A stretch of 64,000 nt of DNA from Phytophthora hibernalis (taxonomy: Eukaryota; Oomycota; Peronosporomycetes; Peronosporales; Peronosporaceae): NCBI GenBank assembly GCA_012656075.1, contig JAAKBF010000300.1:1-64000 (forward strand), in the 5' to 3' direction. The position numbers and the translations under genes were made by a program. The notes beneath the pieces are model-generated. The model was not told the DNA's origin, did not search any database, and worked only from the letters and a program-made list of their open reading frames with translations. This document shows positions 1 to 10,395 of the stretch, in pieces (position 1 is the stretch's first letter; every line of letters begins with the position of its first letter).

Positions 1-30
1 TTTTGAAAGAGTTTGAGTGTATTTTTGATC

Positions 31-125
31 GCCAAACCATGTCAGCAGTGGAGATTAATGTTTGTCGTTTATTTTGCACCTGTCACTGCTAAATGAAATG
101 TAGCTGGCGACCCAAAAACGCACGA
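31..125 (+). repeat. Dispersed repeat family, copy A (partial)
   Basis: This stretch is nearly repeated at 8297-8390 and, more diverged, at 1863-1920. All three share an AT-rich core around GATTAATGTTTGTCG and a CCAAAA run. Copy A lacks the downstream part seen in the other copies, which diverges after about 125. No coding capacity is visible. Confidence 0.75.
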
Positions 126-365
126 TTTCACGTCTTTTCACTCATATAAAATGCTTTACTTTTGAATTCAAGTGTGCACAAGGTAGTTTAACCTGCGGCC
201 CGCATCAAGAAATTGAGCAAAACCTGCTATATCAGCCTCCACATTAACCCTAGTAATAGGATACAGTGATTTCCGAGTTCTTTATACTATATAATATTTT
301 ATAAATTAATATATTCTTGAAGAATATGCTGCAAACCCTCCATTATTACTGTGGTCCTCCTTGTA

Positions 366-529
366 CAGTGCTGCCCCTCGTTATGCGCACCTTGATAATC
401 CAATACCCCCGTCGAATCAGGTGAAAATCATTGAACTTTAGTCCAAATCGCTGCAATATTTTTGTTCTATATCTAATCCCTCTAGAATCACTTTGCAGAA
501 CCCACAGCGCATAACGAAGGGTAGCACTG
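366..529. mobile_element. Mariner/pogo-like MITE with 23-bp inverted repeats
   Basis: A 164-bp element is bounded by inverted repeats at 366-388 and 507-529 that match at 21 of 23 positions and begin CAGTGCT. TA dinucleotides lie immediately outside (364-365 and 530-531), the target site of the Tc1/mariner superfamily. It has no ORF. A further copy of the same terminus, truncated, lies at 48904-48926. The element ends only about 108 bp upstream of the start codon of the RxLR gene at 637. Confidence 0.82.
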
Positions 530-591
530 TACTATGAGCATCTTGGAAAAGAGGTACAATCCATACACTTCATCATCCTTGCACTTCCACC

Positions 592-605
592 TCACTTCTC
601 AACTC
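592..605 (+). promoter_or_regulatory. Oomycete Inr-like core promoter of the RxLR gene at 637
   Basis: TCACTTCTCAACTC lies about 40 bp before the start codon and fits the oomycete initiator pattern (TCAYTTYY followed by a pyrimidine/CA-rich flank). The paralogous effector gene on the minus strand at 46510 carries the same CTCACTTCTCAACTCGC string at the same distance, so it is conserved between the two copies. Confidence 0.55.
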
Positions 606-636
606 GCTATCAACCCCCCGAAGCGCCTACAGCACC

Positions 637-1307
637 ATGCACAATCTCTTCATTACGTTGCTGCTCATTGCCGTTCTACTCGTCACCATTGAAACTACCT
701 CTGCCAACCAAAACGATCTTGGTGCAAAAAGAACGCTACGAACCCGCGATGAAAACGACGAAGAAGAACGGGCGATAAGTACTTCAACCGTTTCGACGCT
801 CTCAGGGAAGGCCACGACATGGACGTTTCGCTATGGCGATGAAACTCTTTTAAAAGTTCTTGATGCAGTGAAGAAGACCTCAAGCACAAGTGACATCGCC
901 AAGAAATTACAGGTGACACCGAACAGTCAAAAATCCGTCGACAACATGTTCGAGCTGCTCAAACTTGACCAAGGAGTGGACAAACTGCTTACCAGTCCGA
1001 ATTTGAACGCGTTCGTGACGTACATGAACATATTTAACCAGAAGCATCCTACAACGCTGATCAACACTATGTCGATAAACTACGGGGACGACGTGCTGGC
1101 GAAGGCGCTTGAAGCTGCGAAAAAATACCCAGCACAAGTAAAATGGCTACCGACTTGCAGGCGGCACAGTTTGCAATGTGGCTGAGGGATGGCGCAAACC
1201 CATCGCAGATCTGGAAAATGCTAAACATGAAAAAAGCGACCTGGATGACCAACCCTGATGCGCAGGTTTGGCGAAGATACAACGAGTACGTTAAACTACA
1301 CAAGTAA
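637..1307 (+). pseudogene. RxLR-dEER WY-domain secreted effector, frameshifted near the C-terminus
   Basis: Begins with an ATG at 637 and a hydrophobic signal peptide (residues 1-23), then RTLR at 32-35 and DEEER at 41-45, the host-translocation module of oomycete RxLR effectors. The rest shows WY/L-type helical repeats (FELLKLDQGVDKLLTSPNL around 106-124; INYGDDVLAKALEAAKK around 147-163). The first frame ends at 1185, but the WY sequence plainly continues in another frame from about 1147 to the stop at 1305-1307 (AMWLRDGANPSQIWKML is readable). One base has been lost at about 1118-1130, in an A-rich run. The paralog at 46510-45832 retains that base but has breaks elsewhere. RxLR effectors are secreted and act inside plant cells; the specific target is unknown. 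Assembly indel is an alternative to a true pseudogene. Confidence 0.85.
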
Positions 1308-1762
1308 TGTCCTCGACAAATAATGGCATCTGGAGAAAGCTGAAAGCGAGTGGCTCGCTCTTCTCGACCGACGCTACTGTGGTGACGATTAACTGAGAAC
1401 TTCTATCCCATAGTAAGCGTACGAAAAGTGCGACTCAAGTTTGGCGTATATCTCCAGTCGTTTTAAAACGTAGTTGCTTGGCTTTCAGCCTGAGCCCACA
1501 CTCTCAGGAGGACATCCATCTTACCGTCAGTGCTCGGAATGTAAGCCTTATAATAAACATCGCTATCGAATTTCCTCGTGTAGCGCCTGTTGATCCTCAA
1601 CGCATCGCTGCATTGTCTTCAATCCCAGTTTGTTCCAGATTGGCGTTGGGTTCACCCATGGAGTCTCCAATTGTCCATCTCGAGTCCTCCCGCCTTGTAA
1701 ACATGTATTTGTGGCCTTCATTGCAGCTTCTGCCAGTGGGCAATTTCGTAGGCGCAATAATG

Positions 1763-1835
1763 AGTAATGCTTGGCAAGCATTAGTCACTTGGTGGATAGT
1801 GCACCAAAAGTAGACGGCTAGCATTAATCATCAGT
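1763..1835. repeat. Imperfect hairpin repeat related to 8183-8270
   Basis: An imperfect palindrome (TAATGCTT-GGC-AAGCATTA) is followed by a GGTGGATAGTGCACC-type segment and a second AGCATTAATCAT motif. The same order occurs at 8183-8270, and a looser copy is near 25735-25790. It probably marks an end of the dispersed repeat family, since copy B starts about 30 bp later. Apart from this, 1308-1760 shows no gene. Confidence 0.55.
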
Positions 1836-1862
1836 GATGAACACTCGACTTGGTGGATAGTG

Positions 1863-2085
1863 CGTCAAACTGATTAATGTTTGTCGCCTAATTTGTACCT
1901 AACGTTACCACCCCCAAAACTAATATTGTGAAAACAAGGTTGTCTGAGATTTCCACTGCGAACACGTTGTTAATCTCGAGACTCGCCTCCGTTGCGGAAA
2001 ACTCATTGAATCTCAGATGGCATGTTTATAGTCGCCGGTAGAAATCGCAAAATAAGCGCAGATGGAATTTCTTAGACTGTTAGTT
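1863..2085 (+). repeat. Dispersed repeat family, copy B
   Basis: Aligns by eye along its length with 8310-8552, sharing AAACNAGGTTGTCTG, TCATTGAATCTCA, the GTCGCC block and a terminal ACTGTTAG. The match stops exactly where the LINE tail (a GATGATGAT run on the plus strand) begins, so the LINE appears to have inserted here. Confidence 0.72.
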
Positions 2086-4790
2086 ATGATGATGATAAGT
2101 GGCCTTCTATTTGATGTTATGTTATTTCCTATAGAAGCCTTGTAATATGTAAGACGCGACTTGATGTCGCTCGTCTGTCTTGGAGCGCTTTGCTGTTGGT
2201 CGTGCCATTTGAAGTCTCTTAGGTATACGAAGAGCGGGTCATGTGATGTTCCTGATGGGTCCCGTAGGTTTTAGATTTGTGTTGATTGCGCTTTCGCCAG
2301 CAGACGCACAGCTTCGAGGCTTGCTTTTGCTGGGGTTCACTGGACGACAAAAACTGGTGTAGTTCTTGGTCCATTTGTTGCTCTGGGTTGTTGTCTTCGT
2401 TGTGTTCCTCCTGGGCGCTGAGGTGCTTTTGGACTGTTTTGTCCATACTGTCGATTGTGAGGTACACTTTTGCAGCGTCGTCATGGTGCTTGAGCGCTTG
2501 GAGCCCTTGGTCCAGTATTGCCATCGCATTTCTGCTTCTTGATCCTCTAGTCGAGAAACAGAGGCTTGCCACTTCAACCGTGTGCCACGCCTTGTCGTCT
2601 TCTTCTTTGAGGAATATCCAGCCCCTAGTACTTGTTCCTGTGTAGTTGTGCTGAAATGATACTGCACCATCCATTTCGCTAGTACTTGCGTCTGCGTGGA
2701 CGTGTCAATCATCATCATGATGCTGAGGCACGTGCTGAGGCAGTGTCCTTGGATTCTGTTTTTCTGCTTTCGTTTCCACGCGCTGGCCACTGCCATGACT
2801 TGGTAGGTTTCAGCTACTTGTACTGCTGCTTGTGTTGCTTGTACCGTTGTTGCTTCTCCATCGAAGATCAGCTTGTTCCGTAATCTCCATAACATCACCG
2901 GAGTAACTGTGGTCCAGATCCGCCAGAGTGTGATCATTGCCGTCGTATGGTGCGGCGTCCATTATGCTATACATTGCTGTGCTACTGCTAAAAATTCAGC
3001 CTTAATCTGTGGAGCTATTCGTGCAGCAATTGCTGCCTCCTGTTCTTGTCTTTTATCTGCTAGTGTTGATTTACCCATCCATTTGTCTACCCAGCACGTC
3101 CACGCTGCTTGTGCGTGTTCCCACTTCCAGACAATGTGATCGATGGTTTCCATGGTGCACTTGCACGCTTCATGAGGGCATCCGGGGTTGAGTTGTCGAC
3201 CACTGTGCCACAGATTTAGCGTCCCAATTGCTATCCTGTAGATTGTCCAGATCTGGCAGTCCGTGAAAATTCCAAAGCGATCCCATAGGTTATCAGGGCT
3301 CTGAGTGAGCGCTGCTTTCCCCAGGATGGCGTTTCTGCTCTCTCTGCTATTCTGTCGATGATCGGCTGTAGTTGTATGTCGTGGTTTTGTCAGAAGTACT
3401 TGGATCTTTGTCTTCTCAGTCGCGCAGCCACGTTCTTTGCCAGTGTTGCGGTGTTCGCTTTCCAGGGGTAGACTGCCGTTTGCGGGTTTGCGTGAAATAC
3501 GTGCCCAACTACGCGTTCACACGCTGTGAGTTCTCGAAAGTCCTTGATCGTCATGTACGCCTCCGTCGCCCATACTATTTTCCATGTCCACCCGTCGGTG
3601 TTCAACTCTAGTCGAAGGACTGGGCTGCTGTTCGGTGTGCTCTTGAATGTTGCTACTATACTTCCTTCTGATATCCCATGTGAGCTGGTTCTGTAGTTCT
3701 GGTGTCGCGTTTGGCTTGAACTCGATGTCGTATAGTTCCCATAAATTCCAAGGCATGCAAAGTAAAATTGTGCAGCACCACCTGCGAACTAACTCCTCTC
3801 GCCGTCCTTTCATTGTCATGTTTTACAAAGTTGGTGTGATGATGCCGCTGTGCTCTCCGCTAGGTTCTTCATGTTTGTGATCGTGATTTCGTTGATCCGG
3901 CACGGTTGTATTAGTGTATAGTACTGCTTCCTCAATGGTTTTCCGGTCATGTCAACAATGTACGCGTTATTATTCCAGGGAGCTTACCGTAAGAAGTCCG
4001 CGTGGTCTGGTAGCTCTACCACCCGTTGCACTTTTGTCGACCTCAAGTACACTGAGCTTTCATTGATCCAGTGACTAGACGTGTGTAGCAAGCCTGCTGC
4101 TAGCAAGCCACTAAATGTTGACTGTTGTTCCTCCGTCCTAGTGAATTGCTGGGAGTGGGCCTCCCATATTTCCAGCTTTCCCAACGCCTGTGCTGAAATT
4201 CGGGAAGTCCATTCTGCTCATAAGTTGCTTTGTCTACCATTTGTTCCGTTGTCGGTCGGAACGCGCAGCACAATTCATCTGTCGCCTCCCGCGGGTGTAC
4301 CAAAGCATACCATGCTTCTGTGTACGCATTCTCGGGTGAGTGTATCCATTTAGCTGCTAGGTTGCTTCGTGTAGCTTTGAGTGCGCGCGAGATATCTTTA
4401 AATCCTAATCCACCTGCGCTGCGTGGTGTAAATAGCAGTGCTGGGTTGATCTTGTGTTTGCTAGTATCGGTACTGGCTGACGCATTCCAGATAAACTGCT
4501 TTTGAAGGCTGAATAATCTTCTTAACAGATTTAGGCGGTACATACTGCTTCCCGTGTACAGTATGGCTGGCAGTGCAATAGTGTTGAACAGTGTGATCCG
4601 CTGTGCCACCGAGTTTCCTACTGTTGTTGCTATTCGTAATCTTCGAAGTACTTTTTCAATTCGAATATTCCAATTCTCCAACATAGTCTCCTTCTTGGCA
4701 ACCCAATATCCTAGCTGTCGTGTCGTAGGAAATCCGTGCCACTTCGTAGGAGTTCCAGTCATGTTGGTGTCGATAAGTATACTCTTCTTC
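2086..4790 (-). mobile_element. 5'-truncated LINE (L1-like non-LTR retrotransposon)
   Basis: On the minus strand, 4790-4100 encodes the region downstream of the LINE reverse-transcriptase core: GYWVAKKE, then LRIATTVGNSVAQR, ALPAILYTGSSMYRLN and the SAGGLGFKDI segment. A broken zf-RVT-like cluster lies around 3230-3100, with CPHEACKC followed by METIDHIVW. A C-terminal part, possibly RNase H-like, is near 2674-2219. Reading frames switch repeatedly, so it is dead. The 3' end lies at about 2086 in a TCATCATCATAA simple tail. The 5' end, including the catalytic RT domain and ORF1, is missing and abuts the tyrosine-recombinase relic at 4793. Confidence 0.8.
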
Positions 4791-4792
4791 GG

Positions 4793-4931
4793 CGGAGCAA
4801 CGGCGCTTCTCAATACCGGTGCTGACCGTCTCATCATCAAGCTGATGGGTCGATGGTTGTCGAACGCTTTCGAGGACTACCCAGTGTTGTCGGCAAAAGG
4901 CTCAGCTGATTTCGCACGGCATATGTGCTAA
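4793..4931 (+). pseudogene. Tyrosine-recombinase C-terminal relic (DIRS-type)
   Basis: A short stretch reads IIKLMGRWLSNAFEDYPV and ends with a stop at 4929-4931. It matches the C-terminus of the tyrosine recombinase in the DIRS element at 11026-11241, which reads LAIKLLGRWVSRCFEEYPV. It retains the GRW and the presumed nucleophilic Tyr but none of the upstream Arg or HxLR box. It adjoins the truncated LINE. Downstream, 4932-5460 shows no recognisable gene. Confidence 0.68.
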
Positions 4932-5462
4932 AGAGACCCCAAGGTCGGACGAGTCACCAAATACGTTGGGGTAACCGCCAGGCCACGCCCTTAGAAGTGT
5001 GGCAGAATGACATGCCAATCATTTGCCCCAAACGTGCGACTTTGTTGGAAACGTCAGTGCTTGCAAGAAGTGTGGCTGCGGCCGTGAGCAGGATGAAGTG
5101 CAGGCGCATAATCGAGGAGGTATCCGGGGGTTGAGGTGTTGCTTGGAAGGAAAATTGCGAACTGAGTGTGGGGGTGAGAGGGAGGCCTTCCATCTACGGT
5201 TGTGACGCAGTGCGAAATGCACGATCTAGTTTGTTTTAAGACATGACGACCGCCGTCTCTTGATTTTTCTTAAGGTGGTATTACTTCGAAGTACATGTAT
5301 AAATTAAATACTATAGATACTGCACTTTTTACTTTTTTCTGGAAGCCTATCTTGTACATGAGCACAGCTGCTTCGCAGAAATTGCAATACATGTACATGT
5401 AGCGTGGACAACGACTCGGTACAAGTATCACTGGCTACAGCTACCTGGTATTATACCAGCAC

Positions 5463-5589
5463 GCTTAAACAATGCAGGCATTCTGTGGGCACAGTGTATT
5501 TATTAAAATTACATACGTGCCTCGAATTCGTTCCGTTGTAAATGGCCGCTCGTTCTATGTGTAGGCAAGAATGCCTGCATTGTTGAAGC
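5463..5589. mobile_element. Small inverted-repeat element (MITE-like)
   Basis: Arms at 5463-5483 and 5569-5589 are inverted copies matching at 20 of 21 positions, with an 85-bp centre and no ORF. Such a long near-perfect inverted repeat fits a MITE; no clear target duplication was found, so the class is open. The rest of 4932-6250 is AT-rich with no supported gene. Confidence 0.5.
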
Positions 5590-6252
5590 CTGCCTATCAG
5601 GTTCTTAGCGAGGTTCAACTCGAATCAATGCATAAGCCCATTAACGTGGATAGGTAGAAGACACCAGCAGACAGCTTGCAAGCAATAATACAGTTTTGAT
5701 TAAAGCAATATTTTCAGTCATCAGGCACAACTTCCATTTACAGCCGAACCTCTATGCTTGAAATCCAACGGAGCTTCTCCCGTTTCAGGAGTGCAAAGAG
5801 CAATACCAACATTCTTTGTCAAATTTTGAACGGATCATGTTTGTGAGTGCTAACAGAAACATGTGATGTGAATATGTTGGCTTCACCAAAGGTAGCGGCG
5901 TTCAGCTGTAATACATAAATTGCAATATTTGCGGCAATTTTTTTATTGTTTGCTGTCATACTACCCTTATTATTACTGCAGAAACGATACAGCAATTCCG
6001 TTTAATACTGAATTGGAGAACCCCTGAGGTATTGTGATAACCGATTACTTTGTCCTGTAAAAAGACCAGATTATTAAACGGTTTTGCGTACTGTCGCAGG
6101 TCTAAATCATTGCATATGGCGACAATAAAATGCTATATAAGAAAACAAAGCCGGCTTTAATCTTAGGATTAAATCGTATGCTTTGAATGGAGGCGGAAGA
6201 GAGAGTGGTTAATTCAAACTTTTGAAGTATAGCAGAATTGGCAACGGTTCTC

Positions 6253-6835
6253 ATGTACGGCGCTGAATTTCGATGGCGTGCAATCGTTTTGCACTACGCC
6301 TACAGTGTCCCGTGCGACCTTGTCGGTAGGATTTTCGGTGTCTCGTGTTGCACAGTCAACCGATGGTACAAACAGTTCAAGGAAAATGGCCACGTAGAGT
6401 CAGGGAAGCAGCCCAAGAAATCTAGACACAGTGCTGAGGTTATTGCGTTCGTTGGCTCATACGTGAAGGCTAATCCATGTAGGAACTGCAGGAGACGCTA
6501 CGACAGCGCTTTGGACGAGATCTCGGGGGTGCTCCGCTACAAGTCTCTTGCGTTTGCCTGAGCTGGGATTGTCTAGGAAGGTGCTGGAGCGTCGGGCTCG
6601 TGAGGCGGTACCTTTGGAGATCTCGTGTTTCATGAAAAGATAAAGACCTCGTATAGCTACCCGGAGCAACTCGTTTTCATTGACGAGACATCAAAGAACG
6701 GGCTGGATGCAATGCGGGGCTATGCGTGGTCACGGAGAGGAGAACGCGCAATCGTACGCACGCCTTTCGCTAGAGGTAACCGTCTCTCTATTGTCGCTGC
6801 GTGTGACATGAGAGGCAGCGAGCGTAGCGAGATAA
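6253..6835 (+). pseudogene. Tc1/mariner-like transposase relic
   Basis: The first segment (ATG at 6253) has a helix-turn-helix typical of Tc1-like transposases: FGVSCCTVNRWYKQFKENG, then a basic GKQPKKSRH stretch. After two frame changes a second segment (about 6655-6830) reads QLVFIDETSKNG and continues to YAWSRRGERA, the first Asp block of the DDE_3 endonuclease. The protein stops resembling a transposase at about 6830; the second Asp and the last acidic residue are absent. It is therefore a truncated, inactive fragment. No terminal repeats were found. Confidence 0.75.
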
Positions 6836-6875
6836 AAAAAGTATTACAGCGTGTGTTTAGCCTTATCTGTCCTAC

Positions 6876-7620
6876 TCAATCGGCCATGCGCTCTCCCTCA
6901 ATGAGGTGCTCGCCATCGACCATGTCCTCGGTTGGTTCTTCTGGAGGATGGAATGCAGCAAAGACACATTCGGCTACTAGGCTGTAGTTGGGCAAGCCTA
7001 GCGCAGCTCTAAGCTCCTGAACGCCAAACGACAACTGTAAATCCGACGAACCGTTTAGACCAACAGAGATTGTTCGACGGAGGGGCTCAGTTGTCGCCGA
7101 CGGTGGCTCGGGACGCATCGAATTTAGATGCTGCATCTGGCGAAAGGTTGCGTTTTCAGGGACGGAAGTGTTAGTACCTTCCGGTTGTCTAGCGTGTGTA
7201 GTCTCCCAGTAGGTTCGCGCAATAGGCCCGACACGAACACCTCCACGCTCTAGCAGGTAGCCGTCGATGGACCGAGCTGCGTCTTGAATCCTGGACGCCG
7301 TTGCCCGGCGAATACCTACCGTTTGAGCCGTTGACTCCCTTGCAGACAAAAATGAATAGCCTAAAGACAAACGGCCTTTTGTCAGTCCTACACTTGTCAT
7401 GATTCGCTTTGGCGACCTCCATGTACTCTCTCCAGTTGGAAGCATTCAATGCGATCCACGCTACCTGCTTTGCGCCCAGACTTGGCTTCAAGTAGATGGT
7501 AGTATCCTCTCGAACGGTCTTGACTTTGTATTGCAGCAGTGCAGGAGTAGCTATTCTGCCGATGTTGGTGCGCACGTCTTCCAATGTGGCTTCGTCTTCA
7601 TTGAATGTGAAAGTGGGGAC
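6876..7620 (-). pseudogene. Unrecognised protein-coding fragment
   Basis: Two overlapping minus-strand frames look coding in sequence. The upstream part (about 7620-7340) reads IGRIATPALLQYKVKTVRED and continues as WIALNASNWREYMEVAKA; the downstream part (7330-6876) includes GVQELRAALGLPNYS and ends at a stop at 6876-6878. A one-base shift near 7330 separates them. No ATG lies at the start and the upstream end meets a stop, so the 5' end is missing. I do not recognise the family. It abuts the truncated Tc1 transposase tail to tail, which suggests a nested or rearranged mobile-element region. Confidence 0.4.
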
Positions 7621-8182
7621 GCGAGGCTAACGTTCGTTCGACTTGTTTTAGTGATAGCGCCGACTTTGACGGAGACGCAAGCGAGGGTCATTGTTTACGA
7701 CGCCCGTGTCGAATTTATTTGTGTTGAACTCTGAATGCCGTCGTCACTTTGGACATTCAGACCGATTTATTAATAAATTGGCGGCGCGGGCAGATTTATA
7801 TTTAAATCGGCTCGGCGCCAGGTAAGAACTATTCATCGTAATTAGATGTTTAATTTTAAGCTCTCAATGTCGTATCTTACGACATTACAAAACTGGTATG
7901 TCATTACTTACGACATCGGGAACCAAGGGGTTAACCACATCTGATTTAGAAATTATAAAGACCAGGATGATCTTATTTAGACTCTAAATCAGCCGATTTG
8001 CAATTTGATTAGACAATCTAATCGGTTTTCACAATACATGTACTGACCATTAACTGCATGTGCCCGCACAAGGGTTCAACGCTTACCCTTTCTCAACAGC
8101 TCTAAAAATACAGGTAATGGCCGTGTACCGGTATTTGTAGCGCAGTGATGACTAATGCTTTGCCGGTATTTTGTAGCGCAGT

Positions 8183-8213
8183 GATGACTAATGCTTTGCA
8201 AGCATTAGTCATC
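8183..8213. repeat. Perfect 14-bp stem hairpin
   Basis: GATGACTAATGCTT-TGC-AAGCATTAGTCATC is a perfect palindrome with a three-base loop. It is followed by the same GGTGGATAGxGCACC segment found near 1795, and 84 bp later by repeat copy C. Outside it, 7740-8180 is AT-rich and holds no gene that I can support. Confidence 0.65.
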
Positions 8214-8296
8214 TCTGGTGGCTGGGTGGATAGGGCACCAAATGTTACCGGCAAGCATTAATCATTAGTGATGACCACTATTAATAGGCAGTGAAG

Positions 8297-8552
8297 GGTG
8301 CGCCAAACGATGTCATCAGTGGAGATTAATGTTTGTCGTTTATTTTACACCTGTCACTGCTAAATGAAGTGAAGCTGGAGCCCCAAAAACTATGTTTGTA
8401 AAAACTAGGTTGTCTGCGATTTCCGCTGCGAACGCACGTTGTAAACCTCGAGTTCGCCCCGTTGCGACAAAGTCATTGAATCTCATGTGGCATGCTTCAG
8501 TCGCCAGTGGATATCGCATTGTAAGCGCTAATGGAATTTCCTATACTGTTAG
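8297..8552 (+). repeat. Dispersed repeat family, copy C
   Basis: The most complete copy of the family: its first 95 bp match 31-125 closely and its remainder matches 1905-2085. Having both halves joined shows that copies A and B are fragments of one element. It carries no ORF with recognisable domains. Confidence 0.72.
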
Positions 8553-8871
8553 TGAAATCAAGTGTACCTTTCTCCTTCGTCGTGGTGTTCGAAAATAATT
8601 CATGCGCCACCTCTTTCCGATCCTAAGTGTAACGTTTTAGAGAACTCTTGAATTGACCAGACGACTTTATTGAAATGTCAATCCACCTCTGATAGGGAGC
8701 GCTCTGTTAAAAATCAGTTTCCGATCGACGTTGGGTATTTCACACCATTCGGAGGAATCCGGTGATGCCTGGAGATTCGAGATGTCCATAGATGGGGTTT
8801 TAAAGTGCTGCGTTAGGTGTGGCTGCAAAGTACCTTGCACTTCCACAACGCGAATTCTTACAGGAAAGGTA

Positions 8872-8900
8872 TTGCCAATCTGCAATCTATGATTGCAATC
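8872..8900 (+). repeat. 29-bp palindrome-containing motif, orientation 1
   Basis: Contains TGCAATC-TAT-GATTGCA and lies 132 bp before the first NLP start codon. The reverse complement, with one mismatch, occurs at 25686-25714, about 490 bp before the second NLP gene. It could be a shared regulatory site or the remnant of a small mobile element. Confidence 0.5.
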
Positions 8901-9007
8901 GCTAATTGCATGTATAATATATGCGTGGAAAGCGAGTCACTGGGAATTTTACAAGAAGCCCTCGTTAAGGAGCTCACTTTTAAAGCCTTTGCGCCAGACA
9001 CAAGCTC

Positions 9008-9024
9008 TCATTTAACCATCAAAC
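9008..9024 (+). promoter_or_regulatory. Inr/FPR-like core promoter of NLP copy 1
   Basis: TCATTTAACCATCAAAC sits just upstream of the start codon and resembles the oomycete Inr plus flanking promoter region. NLP copy 2 has TCATCTTCCCTTCAAAC in the same place, inside about 100 bp of upstream sequence conserved between the two copies. Confidence 0.5.
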
Positions 9025-9031
9025 ACCAGTG

Positions 9032-9750
9032 ATGAACGTCGGCCGACTCTTCATCGTTGTGGCGGTAACATTCTTCTCTATCAAGGCCGACTCCATTGAC
9101 CACGACAAAGTGCAACCGTTTCCTCAGCCGCAACCTGTCACCGCTTCCGAAAAGGCTGGCCTCAAGTTCAAGCCGAAACTGTACATCCAACCGTGGGAGG
9201 GGTGCGTCTCGTACCCTGCCGTGAATGCTGCGGGTGAGCCCAGCGGAGGCCTTAAAGGAAGTGGTGGTAATTCCGGCTGCGAAGGTCCTAGCTTGGGCTC
9301 GCAAGTCTACGGCCGTGCTGAATGGTACAACGATGTCTGGGCCATCATGTACGCTTGGTACTTTCCCAAGGGTTTCTGGGATATGTCCCCTTTTTGGCGC
9401 CACGACTGGTCTAACGCTGTTGTGTGGATCGACAACCCGGACCTGGAAAACCCCAAAGTGTTGGGATTATCACTATCGTCGTCCGAGAACGAGTATGGCC
9501 GCACGTATACACCGGGGATTCCATTAGCAATGGCACGACCCCACTGCTTTGTCGCGAGCTTCCATCTTTTAAAGGCGCTGCGTTGATCACTTACAGTAAT
9601 ATTGGCGCTTTCCAGGATTTGATCATGTGGGATCAACTCACGGATGCAGCTCGGGCTACGCTGAACGATCAGGACAATTTTGGTCGCACCGAAGTACCAA
9701 TGAGCGACGACCACTTCCTCGGGCATCTTGAAAAAGCTTGGCCATTTTAG
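9032..9750 (+). pseudogene. NLP (necrosis- and ethylene-inducing-like protein, NPP1 family), frameshifted
   Basis: ATG at 9032 (a GTG precedes it in frame), followed by a signal peptide of about 19 residues ending near KA. The NPP1-family features follow: two Cys at about 58 and 83, AIMYAWYFPKG at about 104-114 (the conserved AIMYSWYFPKD-type segment) and RHDW at about 123-126. The family's metal-binding heptapeptide GHRHDWE is changed here: the leading G-H is replaced and the final acidic residue is Ser. Loss of those ligands is typical of non-cytolytic NLPs, so cytotoxicity is doubtful even apart from the break. One base is missing at about 9512-9518 relative to copy 2; the rest of the domain is readable in another frame to the stop at 9748-9750. 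NLPs are secreted and act at the plant plasma membrane. Confidence 0.85.
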
Positions 9751-9773
9751 TCGTCCGAAATTTCTGCTCAGAG

Positions 9774-10209
9774 AAGCGTACTCCGCTTATATGTTTTTTA
9801 ATTTTACTACACACTAACTTACAAAAAGTGGTGTATCAGCAAGTGGCGTTTGCAAACGAGTTTTGTCTGTTGTGCATCCTGCTGTTCTAAACAAGAGCTA
9901 CGATGAACTTTGCAGTAGCCATTGCTATTGGTGATGTGTGGTGTGATGAAAGGTAGTGAACTACTAGTAGTAGTACATCGGAATGTAAAAGGAATGCACT
10001 CAAACCAAAGCTGGATTGAGATGACACATGGCGATACACGGACACTTGTCAACCTCATTGCGTGAACCAAGCGAGTTGAGAGCGCACACTCTAATATAAA
10101 AGTTTGAACCGCCTAACTCCACATAAGCGTTAGTCAGATTTGCTATCCACTAACTAACAGTTTGCAAAACGTAGTGTTAGCAGTACAGTTAGTGTTTCTA
10201 CGAACACAA
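9774..10209. mobile_element. 436-bp insertion in the 3' flank of NLP copy 1 with 8-bp direct repeats
   Basis: The 3' flanks of the two NLP genes match from the stop codon through GCTCAGAG. In copy 2 that is followed directly by the next homologous block at 26943; in copy 1 the block resumes only at 10218 after a second GCTCAGAG (9766-9773 and 10210-10217). The intervening DNA is therefore an insertion with an 8-bp target duplication, the size seen for hAT elements. No convincing terminal inverted repeats or ORF are visible. Confidence 0.65.
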
Positions 10210-10217
10210 GCTCAGAG

Positions 10218-10395
10218 TTTTATGACGCACAACACCGTTTTCTGGGATGACACAAACAATCCGCGTTGTTCGCCGCGGGGATACAATAGCTGTAGTGCTT
10301 ACTTTAGGCCAGTAATACGTCCTGTTTGGCATATATTTTAGTTGGGAGCTCAGCTTTTGGCGTAGGTCGGCTATTATGATTTGATTATTATCTGT
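10218..10395 (+). repeat. Duplicated NLP 3' flank (partner at 26943-27105)
   Basis: Shares ATGACGCACA, CCGTTTTCTGGGATGAC, CAATCCGCGTTG and the GGGAGYTCARYTTTT stretch with 26943-27105. It shows that the NLP duplication included at least about 180 bp of downstream DNA. Nothing supports a separate gene here. From 10396 to 11025 the sequence is AT-rich with no supported gene. Confidence 0.7.
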
